Shown: positions 20,207-30,716 of the stretch, piece after piece
Numbering within the stretch: position 1 is the stretch's first letter
Layout of the letters: each line of letters opens with the position of its first letter
From: Plasmodium malariae
Lineage: Eukaryota; Apicomplexa; Aconoidasida; Haemosporida; Plasmodiidae
Length of the DNA stretch: 64,000 nucleotides
Reading direction: 5' to 3'
NCBI RefSeq assembly: GCF_900090045.1
Contig: NC_041784.1
Location: forward strand, 1,516,001-1,580,000
The notes under the pieces: generated by a model
What the model was told of the DNA's origin: nothing
Databases searched by the model: none
Seen by the model: the letters and a program-made list of their open reading frames with translations, nothing else
Program-made: the position numbers and the translations under genes

Positions 20207-21513
20207 TATGATTATACGCAAATTTATTTAAGCTTTTCCTTCGCTTTAAAAATGTTAAAATAAAAAATATATATATAAATAAATATATATATATATACAG
20301 CATACCACATTAACATTATTCGCATATTAAGTATTCCCCTCTTTTTTGACAAATATAGCTATGTACAATAAATAATTTACATTTAAGAAAAAAATAAATA
20401 AATAAAAGTGAAAATAATAGGTGCTGAACATCATCATATATACTATGCTGACATGTTTAATTCATTTTGTCATTAATTGAAATAGAGTTAATGCTTCATC
20501 AATGTTTTGAAGTAGCAAAAAATGGCAAAAAGGAAAGGAGAAAAAAAGAGAAATAAAAGAAATAAGGAAGAGCAAAATTGTTTTGTAATTTGTAAATAAT
20601 ATATATTCCGTTTTATTTAATTGCCTTTTCAAGTTTATTTTACTTAATCCCTATTTATTTAATACTCCCCTGCCCCCCCCCAACCGAATATTTCTTCGTT
20701 TCTGTTTTGCAAGCAAATTGTAATGCGCCAAAAGTTTAACAGATTGGATTAGTACACAGTTTATGATTATTTAGAGATGCATATTTTTACCTTTACGTAA
20801 TTACACATATATAAATATATGGTACGAAATACCGATTGCCTAAATGAGCGAATTGCACTGTTACGCGATGCTTTTAAATTTCATCATTTGTCCGCAGTGT
20901 TGACAAAAATAATTTAGTTTTTAAAAAGGCTAAATGTGATATAAATATTCCCCCACAGCTCTAATTTTTTTTTAAAATATTTGTATACCATTATATATAT
21001 ATATATATATATATGCATAATGTTCTGCGTTGTGTGCACAAAAACAAACTCTAAAATGTTGAATATTGTGCTTTTTTAATATGAGAAACGGACTTTATAT
21101 TTATGAATGTTTATTTTTTTTTTTTAAATTGAAGACAGTACAAGAACGAACGAAATATATTTACATACAACATTATTTTATATTTAAAACTTTCTTATTT
21201 ACATAATCTCTCTCATATGAAGCAGCCTATTTTATTATACATGTTTCATTTCATTAAGATAAGGAACATACTTTAACATGATTGTAAAATAAATACACGT
21301 AATGTAGAACGAATATTTTGATCATTCATTTTAACGTCAACATGTTAAAGTATTTGTTATTAGTACATTAAAATGAATATCTTTATTTTTAAAAGATGAA
21401 TAATTAATATATATGTATAGTTATATTTTATTTTATTTTTTTATGAACTGTTCAGGTAATTTTGTTTTTGGTAAATATTTACCATGTCACACTATTTTTA
21501 CGACAAAAAAAAA

Positions 21514-21547
<34 letters not shown>

Positions 21548-22136
21548 ATATATTTTTTTTTGTCCTGTATGAAGACCCTCATTTCGCGCTTTACCTACTG
21601 AGGTGGAATAGAAAAAGAGAAAATACAAAATAAAACGAAAAAAAGTACCATCGATATGCTATTGTTAGATTTAAAAAAAAAAAAAAAAAGAATTTTTGTG
21701 CCACTGCAGTGTAGCAGTTCACGTCGTTTTATATACCTGTTTGAAGTACATAGAATGGTGTGAAGAAAAAACAAATAAATGAAATAGAAATAAATTAAAA
21801 TTAAATGAAAGTAAAATAAAAATCAGTGCAATATTAGAGTAAAATCAGTGTAAAATTATTGTAAAATTATTGTAAAATTAGAGTAAAATGTAGCAATGGT
21901 AAAGAGACACGTGTGTTTTCTATTTGTTCTCTGTTCGTTAATACTGGTGTAAATTGTTCATTTTAATTTAAAAAAATGAGTACATATATTTTAAACATTT
22001 CTTACATCAGCAATGATTTTAATTTTTCTAGAATTGCATTAAAAATGTATTTGTACCAAATCTTGCAACATGAAAAATTATAGTACACGAATGTGTACAC
22101 AGTTCACATATGTGGAAATTAAAATATATTTATTAT

Positions 22137-22315
22137 GTTGTTTTGTGTTATGTTAATTTGTGTTATGTTAATTTGTGTTATGTTAATTTGTGTTATGTTA
22201 ATTTGTGTTATGTTAATTTGTGTTATGTTAATTTGTGTTATGTTAATTTGTGTTATGTTAATTTGTGTTATGTTAATTTGTGTTATGTTGATTTGTGTTA
22301 TGTTAATTTGTGTTA
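22137..22315. repeat. 15-bp minisatellite, unit TTTGTGTTATGTTAA
   Basis: About eleven nearly perfect copies. Because the unit is a multiple of three, two + frames stay open as pentapeptide repeats; I regard these as artefacts. Confidence 0.95.
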
Positions 22316-22657
22316 GTGTTATTGTGTGTTAGTGTTATTGTGTGTTATTGTTATTTTTTTTTGTTGTTGTTGTTTCATTTTTCTCTATTTGGTTTTATTT
22401 GTTTTCATTTTCTTTTTTTTTTTTTTTTTTTTTTTTTGTTTTCCCGTTTGTACAAATTATCACGTGAACGTAATTGTGTTCATATGCGTCTAGACAAAAG
22501 TGTATACATGCAGGTAGGGGTAAATTTACATATATGGACATGTGTTTAAGCAAAACTTTGAGTTCAAGAAGGAAAAAAAAAAAAAATATCATATATAAAT
22601 ATATTTAATTATATATATATGTTTAGTTATATATATTTGTTTAATTGTATATACACG

Positions 22658-22694
<37 letters not shown>

Positions 22695-22749
22695 TTATTT
22701 ATTTATTTAATTTTGTATATGTATGTATAAATATATTTGCACATATATA

Positions 22750-22835
22750 TATGCATGTACATATTTGCATGTACATATTTGCATGTACATATTTGCATGT
22801 ACATACTTGCATGTACATACTTGCATGTACATATT
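22750..22835. repeat. 14-bp repeat, unit CATGTACATATTTG
   Basis: About six copies directly upstream of the MORN-gene start. Each unit contains the palindrome CATGTACATG when joined to the next, so the array is full of inverted repeats. Confidence 0.85.
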
Positions 22836-22858
22836 TGCATAAATATATATATATATAT

Positions 22859-23995
22859 ATGTCAGTACCCGCGAGCACAGTTACCGCCTACCCCTCGACA
22901 ATGACCGAGGAGGCACACTGTTACAACGGAAATATTAAAGACGGATTGTTTCACGGGCATGGCGTTTTGATTTATTCAAAAGATGAGAAATATGAAGGGG
23001 ATTTTATGTATGGAAAAAGAGAGGGAAAAGGAAAATTTACGTATGCTGATGGTGCAACATATGAAGGAGAATGGATTGATGACAAAATTCATGGAAAAGG
23101 GATAGCAAAATTTGTAAGTGGTAATATATATGAAGGAGAATGGAAAAATGGGAAAATAAATGGATATGGTATTTTAAATTATAACAATGGCGATAAATAT
23201 GAAGGAGAATGGGTTGAAGGGAAAATGGATGGTAGAGGTACATATACATATGAAGACGGCGATGTATATGTAGGGGAATGGAAAAATGATAAAAGACATG
23301 GGAAAGGATGTGTTATATATAAAGGAAATGAAAATAAAATTGCAGAAACATATGAAGGAGATTGGTTTGAAGGGAAAATCCAAGGAAAAGGTACATACTT
23401 CTTTGCCGATGGAGGAGTATATGAAGGAGATTGGGTAGATGGTAAAATGGAAGGAAAAGGATTATATAAATATTTAAATGGTAATAAATATGAAGGGGAT
23501 TGGTCTAACGACATGAAAAATGGTTATGGGGTTTTAACTTATGTTAATGGAGAAATGTATGAAGGATATTGGAAAGATGATAAAGTACATGGTAAAGGTA
23601 CATTAACATATACTAAGGGGGATAAATATATAGGTGAATGGAAATTTGCTAGGAAATCAGGGGAAGGGGAATTAATTTATGCTTCTGGTGATAAATTTAA
23701 AGGAGAATGGAAAAATGATAAGGCTAATGGGTTTGGAATACTTTTATATTCAAATGGAAATAAATATGAAGGAGAATGGGTAGATGACCAAAGGCATGGA
23801 TTTGGTACTTTTACATGTAAAGAAGATGGATCTATTTATTCTGGTAATTATGCCTTTAATAGAAGGGAAGGACAAGGTACCTTAATATTTCTTGATGGTA
23901 TTATTATTGAAGGTTTATGGAATTCAGGTGTTTTAACCAAAGTTACAAAATTTCAGTTAGCTCCATCTTCCCCTTGGAATGATCCAGACTTGTGA
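22859..23995 (+). CDS. MORN repeat protein
   Basis: 378 residues, single exon, starting at the ATG at the end of the (AT)n leader (MSVPAST); the open frame upstream is repeat translation. After a short Ser/Thr/Pro-rich N-terminus the whole protein is a tandem array of about 14 MORN repeats of 22-24 residues (consensus Y-x-G-x-W/F ... G-x-G), from CYNGNI near residue 22 to IIIEGLW near 355. MORN arrays form elongated beta-hairpin rods that bind phosphoinositides or act as scaffolds; in apicomplexans they serve at the basal complex, inner membrane complex and flagellar structures. There is no kinase or lipid-binding domain, no transmembrane segment and no obvious myristoylation site, so it is probably a pure scaffold. 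One copy is lengthened by a short insert (KGNENKIAETYEGDW). A specific apicomplexan MORN subclass cannot be assigned. Confidence 0.92.
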   Translation: MSVPASTVTAYPSTMTEEAHCYNGNIKDGLFHGHGVLIYSKDEKYEGDFMYGKREGKGKFTYADGATYEGEWIDDKIHGKGIAKFVSGNIYEGEWKNGKINGYGILNYNNGDKYEGEWVEGKMDGRGTYTYEDGDVYVGEWKNDKRHGKGCVIYKGNENKIAETYEGDWFEGKIQGKGTYFFADGGVYEGDWVDGKMEGKGLYKYLNGNKYEGDWSNDMKNGYGVLTYVNGEMYEGYWKDDKVHGKGTLTYTKGDKYIGEWKFARKSGEGELIYASGDKFKGEWKNDKANGFGILLYSNGNKYEGEWVDDQRHGFGTFTCKEDGSIYSGNYAFNRREGQGTLIFLDGIIIEGLWNSGVLTKVTKFQLAPSSPWNDPDL

Positions 23996-24949
23996 ACAGT
24001 CATTGCTTACACGGAAAAATTGTTCCAAAAAAAAAAAAAATAGAAGCACAATGAGGACCAATATACGTGCAGAGTAAAGCATATAGGGCTCTCATAACGT
24101 ATGAATGGGTGCACAAACATATGAGAGGCAGAAGAACAAAAAATGAAAGACAAGTAAAATATATACATATATGTATGTGTTTATACATATGTGTATATAT
24201 ATGTGTATATATGTTTGTATATATGTGTGTGTCTATGTATGTATATGTGTATGTGTGTATGTATGTATGTATGTATGTATGTGTATGTGTATATGACGAA
24301 TTTACAGAGGCAAATATGCGCCGTTGCCCACGTCGAATAATGTTGAACAGTGGGGAAAAATACATGTCTGATAACAGGACTTATAAATTATGATTATCTT
24401 TTTACGAAATACCATAAAAAGGAACAAAAGAGTACGGACAGCTCGGATGAAAGAAGGGGTAAATGTTTATACAGTGTGCTTGATTTATCAAGGAATACTC
24501 ATAAGCAAAAGTGTACGAACATCTTACACATTAGGGTACCATACTTATAATAAAGAAGGATTGTGTGAAAAGCATAAAACTAGTTATTGTTTTCTTAATA
24601 AAAATGGGCAAAAATGTACGCAGCATTGAAATTAACTAGAAACTTAAGCCTTTTCTTGTCCAATAAGTCTATTCGTTGACGGAATGAAAAAGAAAAAATT
24701 AACAAATGTATTTTAACAGATAAATAAACAAATAAATTAACTACTATATTAACAAAAAAATGAATTAACGAGTTAACACATAAATAAACAGGAGCAGTTG
24801 TTTGTTTATATTTTTGGCTAATATAAACCTTTTTCCGCTTTTAGCGTCAACCGTTATAAAATGTATTTTCTTGAACTAATTTTTCATTTGTTAGTTTTTC
24901 TTAAGTCTTTTGTTAATAATTATTTTTTGTAATAATTCGTGTTATTTAT

Positions 24950-25110
24950 TGCTTTTGTTTTTGTTTTTGTTCTTGTTTTTATAGTTGTTCTTGTTCTTGT
25001 TTTTATTGTTGTTCTTGTTCTTGTTTTTATCGTTGTTTTTGTTCTTGTTTTTATAGTTGTTTTTGTTCTTGTTTTTATAGTTGTTTTTGTTCTTGTTTTT
25101 GATTTTGTTT
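24950..25110. repeat. TTGTTCTTGTTTTTAT-type tandem repeat
   Basis: About 160 bp of T/G-rich units with ATAG/ATTG/ATCG variation at unit ends. Confidence 0.85.
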
Positions 25111-25317
25111 TTGATTTCTTTTCTACTTTGTTTTCATTTTTCCCTTTTTTTTTTTTGCTTTTGCCCGTTTATTCTTGCATATTTTAGAATTTGCTCCTTT
25201 GTTTTTTTACATTTTAAGCCATTTTTTTTTATGTAATTTTTTTTTTCTTTTCCTTAAATTCTTAATTATATTAAACGTTGAGTAGACTGAACAAATGAAA
25301 GAAGAGAAAAACAAATG

Positions 25318-25412
25318 AAAAAATAAATGCGAAAATAAATGCGAAAATAAATGCGAAAATAAATGCGAAAATAAATGTGAAAATAAGTGCGAAAATAAGT
25401 GCGAAAATAAGT
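25318..25412. repeat. 12-bp repeat, unit AAATAAATGCGA
   Basis: About eight copies with AAGTGCGA and AAGTGTGA variants toward the right. Confidence 0.9.
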
Positions 25413-25704
25413 GTGAAAACAAAAACGAAAAAGCCGTGTTAATAGTTTCCCTTTTATGAATTTTTATCAAAAAAAAAAAAAAAAAAAGGAAAATGAAAAT
25501 ACAAAAAATGATGCTACTTCACTATAGCAAATATATTATCTTTTATTTTTAAGATAAAATGCACAGTAAGAGTTACAATGTTGTGATACGCCAATTTATG
25601 GAGCCATTTTATTTTCTCGTACGTTCATAAGTCATAAGGTGTTTTAATGCATGATCTCATATGTCCTTACCCGTAAATAAATTGCCTTAAGGGTTTATAT
25701 ATTA

Positions 25705-25860
25705 CCTTACGCGTTCATGTATTTCCTTACGTGTTCATGTATTTCCTTACGTGTTCATGTATTTCCTTACGTGTTCATGTATTTCCTTACGTGTTCATGT
25801 ATTTCCTTACGTGTTCATGTATTTCCTTACGTGTTCATGTATTTCCTTACGCGTTCATAC
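25705..25860. repeat. 20-bp minisatellite, unit CGTGTTCATGTATTTCCTTA
   Basis: Seven to eight almost identical 20-bp copies, decaying into CGTTTATGCATTTTGTCACA-like copies up to about 25950. It ends about 140 bp upstream of the Sae2-like start codon. Confidence 0.95.
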
Positions 25861-26090
25861 ATTTTGTCACACGTTTATGCATTTTGTTACACGTTAATAC
25901 ATTTTGTTACACGTTAATACATTTTGTCACAAGTTCATACATTTTGTCAGACCTGTTCTCCAATTTTATTAGAAGATAATACATATTTGTATATTATCTT
26001 TAAATTTCGCTTAACATCCTGTAAAATATTTTTTTTTTTTTCGTTTTAATTTTGTCCTTCCTTAGCATTAGATACACGAATGTTATAAAA

Positions 26091-28301
26091 ATGGCTACTT
26101 TTAAAAAATTATGTGAGGATACACTGAATGAAAAAGAAAGATATGTAGGTATTGAAACGGTATTAGAGAGAATATTTGACGAACTAATATTTGACTTTAA
26201 AAAAAAATTCATAGAAAAGATATCGACACTAATTGAGGAAGTAAAAGATAGTGCATCAATTTTCGAAATTGATAAAAAGGGATATGACTTAAAAGGTAAT
26301 AAGGAAAATGAGGAGAAAAAAAAAAAAAAGGAGGAAAATTTATATAATGATAGTTCTCTAGGTGTGTACTTAAATGATTTTAAAGACAGTAATAAAAAAA
26401 GTTTATTGAAAAAAATTCAAAAAGAAATGGATGAACTTAAAATGGGAGAACGAAGGATGGATGAACTTAAAATGGGAGAACGAAGGATGGATGAACGTAA
26501 AATGGGAGATCGAAGGATGGATGAACGTAAAACGAGTGAACGAAGGATGGATGAACTAAAAGTTGAAGAATTGCATAAAAAATGGAATAATGAAAATGAT
26601 CTTGACGAGGATAAAATGGAATTTCTTCATTTGGTCAAGGGGAAAAGTGAAGATGGAAATTGGTCTAGTAAAAAGGTTTGTACAAATGGTTGTACAAATG
26701 GTTGTACAAAGGGTAGTATAAAGGGTAGTATAAAGGGTAGTATAAAGGACAGTAACATATATAACTCGCGAAATGAATTTTCTGGTATATTAAGTAAAGA
26801 AATAAACAACAAGTCCGATAAATATAAAGGAGATAGCAATTTTTTAACTTTATTACCATCAAATAATTATAATTATGAACAAACAAAAAAAAATTCAAAT
26901 ATTGATCAAAGCATAAATGAGTTTGTAATCTCTAGTAAGTTAAATAACAATGTAGAAGACTCAAATACACCGAGTGATGAAAGTAAAAAAAATGATAGGG
27001 GGGATGTATATTCTAATATAATCAGCAAATACACTATGAAACGTCTTTTTTCGAATAGATTTTACACAAAGGAGTATAACAGCGATGATCATGAGAATGC
27101 TGATCATAAGAATGCTGATCGAACGAATGTTGATCGAACGAATGTTGATCGAACGAATACTGATCTAACGAATGTTGATCTCTATTCTGATAGGAATAGT
27201 GAGAAATTCCACAGCTCTTTTGTTAGTAAACTGGACAAGTATGGAATTGCGCGCAGTGAGAAGGGTGCAAAGGAGGGCAGCAAGAATGGAAAAAAGGATG
27301 ATACGCATAGTGATGAACTTAACGATGAACGCAGTGATGAAGAGCAAGACGAATCTAACGGTAAGGAGGATAACCAAAAGGAGAAGATAAAAATCGCTTC
27401 AACCAATAAATCATACCGTATGAGAATCAATGATAAGGTAAATTCAGAAAGAGATCATGATCAAAGTTTGAAAGAAGGTGCTAAATCTAAGGCAAATTCT
27501 TTAAATTATGAAAAGGAAGATACCCAGAGTTTGTTATCAGCAGAATTAAATGAACGGAATAAAATTTTAAAAAATTACTCGCATGTTGAATTATTACCAA
27601 ATAAGCGTAATACAAATGATATAAGAGAAAATGAAGAAAAAAAAAGTAAAGACTTATTTTTTGAAGTTATCAGGGGGAAAAGAAGAAAACATTTAAGGGG
27701 TTTCGATTGTGAAGATTGTAAATCATTTTATAATGAAATATATTCTGATAATTTAGAATATGAAAATTTTAAAAAAGGAGAAAAAAAAAAATATATAAAT
27801 AAACCAAATATGATGGATCATATTACGAATATGCAAATGAATAAAAATTCTCTTAATGATATATTAATTAAGCATGAACAAGTTAATAAAAAAGCAGAGG
27901 ATAATATATATCAAAATTCTATCAAAAATTGTGAAAATAAAAAAGAATTAAATGAAAATGCCTTAATGGAAAATACTTTAAATGAAAAGTATGTTCATAA
28001 CATTCAAAAGGACAGACATAAAACTTTTTTTAATTCTTCGTTACAATGTAGTTCAGACAGTTATAAGTATGTTGATAAATATGCAATAAACAAAAAGAAT
28101 TGTTATTACAATAATTTAGTTAAACCAAATGAAATACAGGAAGAAAAGTTTTACGAAATTGACGATGAACAGGAAGAAAAAATAGCGAAAAAAAAAGAAA
28201 ATAAAAAAAATAAAATTATTCAGTCTTTTTCACGCCATAGGTATCATAGAAAAGTTAATGATTCTCCTCAAAATTTCTGGAGTTTCGATTTTTTTAAATA
28301 A
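26091..28301 (+). CDS. Sae2/CtIP/Ctp1-like DNA end-resection factor (candidate)
   Basis: 736 residues from the ATG of MATFKKL. Most of it is charged, Asn/Lys-rich and probably disordered, but two blocks match the C-terminal signature of CtIP/Sae2/Ctp1, which stimulates the Mre11-Rad50 nuclease to start resection of DNA double-strand breaks. Block 1 (525-547) reads E-V-I-R-G-K-R-R-K-H-L-R-G-F-D-C-x2-C-x-S-F-Y; the family has EVVR-K-x-R-x2-L-x-G-x2-C-x2-C-x2-Y-Y. Block 2 (714-735) reads S-R-H-R-Y ... D-S-P-Q-N-F-W-S-F-D-F-F; the family has SRHR-x(7-12)-P-x2-F-W-x3-F-P. In known proteins the blocks lie about 20 residues apart; here a low-complexity insert of about 165 residues separates them, as is common in this genome. 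Residues 10-50 form a helix that could be the oligomerisation segment. Internal tandem repeats: MDELKMGERR-like (about 113-160), CTNG/SIKG and N-x-DRT. Family assignment is by eye. Confidence 0.7.
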   Translation: MATFKKLCEDTLNEKERYVGIETVLERIFDELIFDFKKKFIEKISTLIEEVKDSASIFEIDKKGYDLKGNKENEEKKKKKEENLYNDSSLGVYLNDFKDSNKKSLLKKIQKEMDELKMGERRMDELKMGERRMDERKMGDRRMDERKTSERRMDELKVEELHKKWNNENDLDEDKMEFLHLVKGKSEDGNWSSKKVCTNGCTNGCTKGSIKGSIKGSIKDSNIYNSRNEFSGILSKEINNKSDKYKGDSNFLTLLPSNNYNYEQTKKNSNIDQSINEFVISSKLNNNVEDSNTPSDESKKNDRGDVYSNIISKYTMKRLFSNRFYTKEYNSDDHENADHKNADRTNVDRTNVDRTNTDLTNVDLYSDRNSEKFHSSFVSKLDKYGIARSEKGAKEGSKNGKKDDTHSDELNDERSDEEQDESNGKEDNQKEKIKIASTNKSYRMRINDKVNSERDHDQSLKEGAKSKANSLNYEKEDTQSLLSAELNERNKILKNYSHVELLPNKRNTNDIRENEEKKSKDLFFEVIRGKRRKHLRGFDCEDCKSFYNEIYSDNLEYENFKKGEKKKYINKPNMMDHITNMQMNKNSLNDILIKHEQVNKKAEDNIYQNSIKNCENKKELNENALMENTLNEKYVHNIQKDRHKTFFNSSLQCSSDSYKYVDKYAINKKNCYYNNLVKPNEIQEEKFYEIDDEQEEKIAKKKENKKNKIIQSFSRHRYHRKVNDSPQNFWSFDFFK

Positions 28302-29603
28302 GAAATATTTACGCGTATGTACATTCGCATATACATATATATTTGTATATATATGTATATGTGCATTTTTATCTGTACATACGCGCATATTTGGAATTCA
28401 TAAATTTTGTTTTGAAGTGGGTGAAGCGTTATTTGCTTTTTGTGTTATGGCGCGTATTTATTTGAATTACGTATTTATTTGAATTACGTATTTATTTGAA
28501 TTACGTATTTATTTGAATTACGTATTTATTTGAATTACGTATTTATTTGTACTATGTATTTATTTGTGCTGCTTATTTATTTATGCTGCAAAATTGTTTA
28601 TAATAATATTTGGCCATGTTGCATAATTGTTTACATTATTGTGTATTTGCGTATGTTACACGTTCGCACATATTTCGCCTTATTTTTTTTATTTTATTTT
28701 GTTAATTACACTTTTGAATTATTGCACGCTTTGTTATGTAAACGAAAAATTCTTTACGTGTAATAAAAAAAATTGTTCGCTTCACTTTTATATCATTAAA
28801 TCATTTTTTTTTAATGTCTAATTCCTTTTTTTTTTTTTTTTTTTTTTTTTATTACCTTTTTTACTTTGTTTTTTCCTTTTTATTTTTGTGTCATATGTTG
28901 TTAACAAGATGTATATATATCATTAAACTTCGTAGTTAATTTTTTTTTTTTTTTTTTTTTTTTCCCATTTATTTAAATTTTTTATGGTATTTAGAATACC
29001 ACAAATATAATATAATTTACACTATTACAGTTGTAAGTGAAAACAAAGAGGAAAGCGCGAAATAAAATAAATTGTATAAAATCATATCTGTTCATAATGC
29101 CTTACCATAACTGTTAAGTTTTGAAACGATTGGATCCAGTGCTTTTGCTAAAACAAGTAATATGCACGCATGTGTATGAAAATGTAAGTATATATTGATA
29201 TATTATGTATGTATAAATAAAAAAAGGAATGAAACTTAAATTATTTATCATGAACATATGCAACTGTCATATCTGTATTGCTTTTAGAATTGTTAAATGT
29301 ATACATGTATGTATGTATGTATATATATGTGTGTATATTTATGGGTATATATACGCATGTACACTTGTGTGTATTTATAAACACAATTTATTGCAGTATT
29401 ATAATACCAAGTAATACAACTTTTAAGTTTTTTTTTTTTTTTTTCATTTATATATATATATATATATATACATATTGTGAACTGAAATTTTCTCTTTGCT
29501 ATATTTATTTTTAAAAAAGCTTATAATCATCGTTTGCATTTATTTTTTTAAGAAATCAGACAATTATCATTATTCATTTAAAAGTATTAAATTTAAAAAT
29601 GTT

Positions 29604-29634
<31 letters not shown>

Positions 29635-30243
29635 GCTTTAGTTTGAAATAAGGCCACTATAAAATTTTGTAAATTTTTTCTACGTACCGTTTTATGTTTT
29701 TAAAGAATGACCAAAACGTGTATTGACGACTGACGAGTTTTACGCATATTCACATATGTAGTACATGCATGTGTATTTCTGTATGTATGCATTTCTTTAT
29801 GTATATATGTATATTTATGTTTGCACATATACACAATATTCAGCGATTTAAGCACTAGACATGTATATAAAAATTACAGTTAAAAAAGAAAAAGAAAAAG
29901 TGATACAGTACAGTTCAATGTAGCATTTTAAATGATTATGATTTTTTTACGTACCGACTGATTTTTATTCGTTATTTTCTTTTATTTTGCTTTATTTTGC
30001 TATATTTTGCTATATTTTTCCAAATTTGCCTTATTTTTCTTTATTTTATTTAGTTGGCATTTTTCCAGTGTTCATACAAAAACACCTTCCGTTGTGCTGT
30101 GATTACTTGCACCTACTTTTTTTCTGTACACCGCTAGAATACAGTTCAAGAAAAAAAAGGCAGATTGTAATTAGAAGAATTTTGTTTTACGTACTTTTGG
30201 TTTTAATCATTTAAATGAGGATTATTAAATAATTTATAAAAAT
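28302..30243. other. Intergenic region between Sae2-like and OTU genes
   Basis: 1.9 kb. A 17-bp TTTATTTGAATTACGTA repeat at 28451-28560, two poly(T) runs (28825, 28940), GTATGTATGTATAT tracts and (AT)n near 29460 and 29610. No gene supported. Confidence 0.8.
28451..28560. repeat. 17-bp repeat, unit CGTATTTATTTGAATTA
   Basis: Six to seven copies in the 3' region of the Sae2-like gene. Confidence 0.9.
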
Positions 30244-30668
30244 ATGAAAAAACAAAAGAGGAATAGTCCGCAAAGGAGGAAAAAAATTAAGGAAAAAAAC
30301 AACATAGTAAGGGCGGTAAAATAAAAAAAAGAAAGGAAAAGAAATAAAAGGAAAAAATGTATATGATAAGATATATACACAACTACACATATATGTAATT
30401 TACGTATAAATATAATATGTTTATATATTTCGATTTATATCATTTTAACTTTTAGGATTACGAAGAAAGTAAAGCACCTAATGGGGGAATTACATATTCA
30501 CTGGTAAACTCTTAAAAAAAAAAAAAGAATCAATTCAAAATAATTATAAAAATAGTTTTTTTTTTTTTTTTTTTTTTTTCTAGCTAGCCATTTTAGTGGT
30601 TTATTATGTTCATTACTATTTTAATATTATTATGACGTGTTAATACGTTATTATAAAAGTAGTCGTTA

Positions 30669-30716
<48 letters not shown>

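Larger units (their letters stand above)
20207..22858. other. Intergenic region between divergent small helical gene and MORN gene
   Basis: 2.65 kb, two promoters. A C-run near 20670, (AT)n near 20995 and 21525, a 15-bp minisatellite (22137-22315), poly(T) at 22410 and a 14-bp CATGTACATATTTG repeat (22750-22835). No gene supported. Confidence 0.8.
23996..26090. other. Intergenic region between MORN gene and Sae2-like gene
   Basis: 2.1 kb. GTATGTAT/TATATGTG repeats (24160-24295), TTGTTCTTGTTTTTAT repeats (24950-25110), a 12-bp AAATAAATGCGA repeat (25318-25410) and a 20-bp repeat (25705-25855). No gene supported. Confidence 0.8.

Noticed and set aside
22110..22332. Pentapeptide repeat frames (CYVNL, VMLIC)
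   Set aside because: A 15-bp minisatellite is divisible by three so the frames stay open by arithmetic; no coding evidence.
25705..25960. Possible CRISPR-like array of 20-bp units
   Set aside because: The copies are directly adjacent with no unique spacers; it is a minisatellite in a eukaryotic genome.
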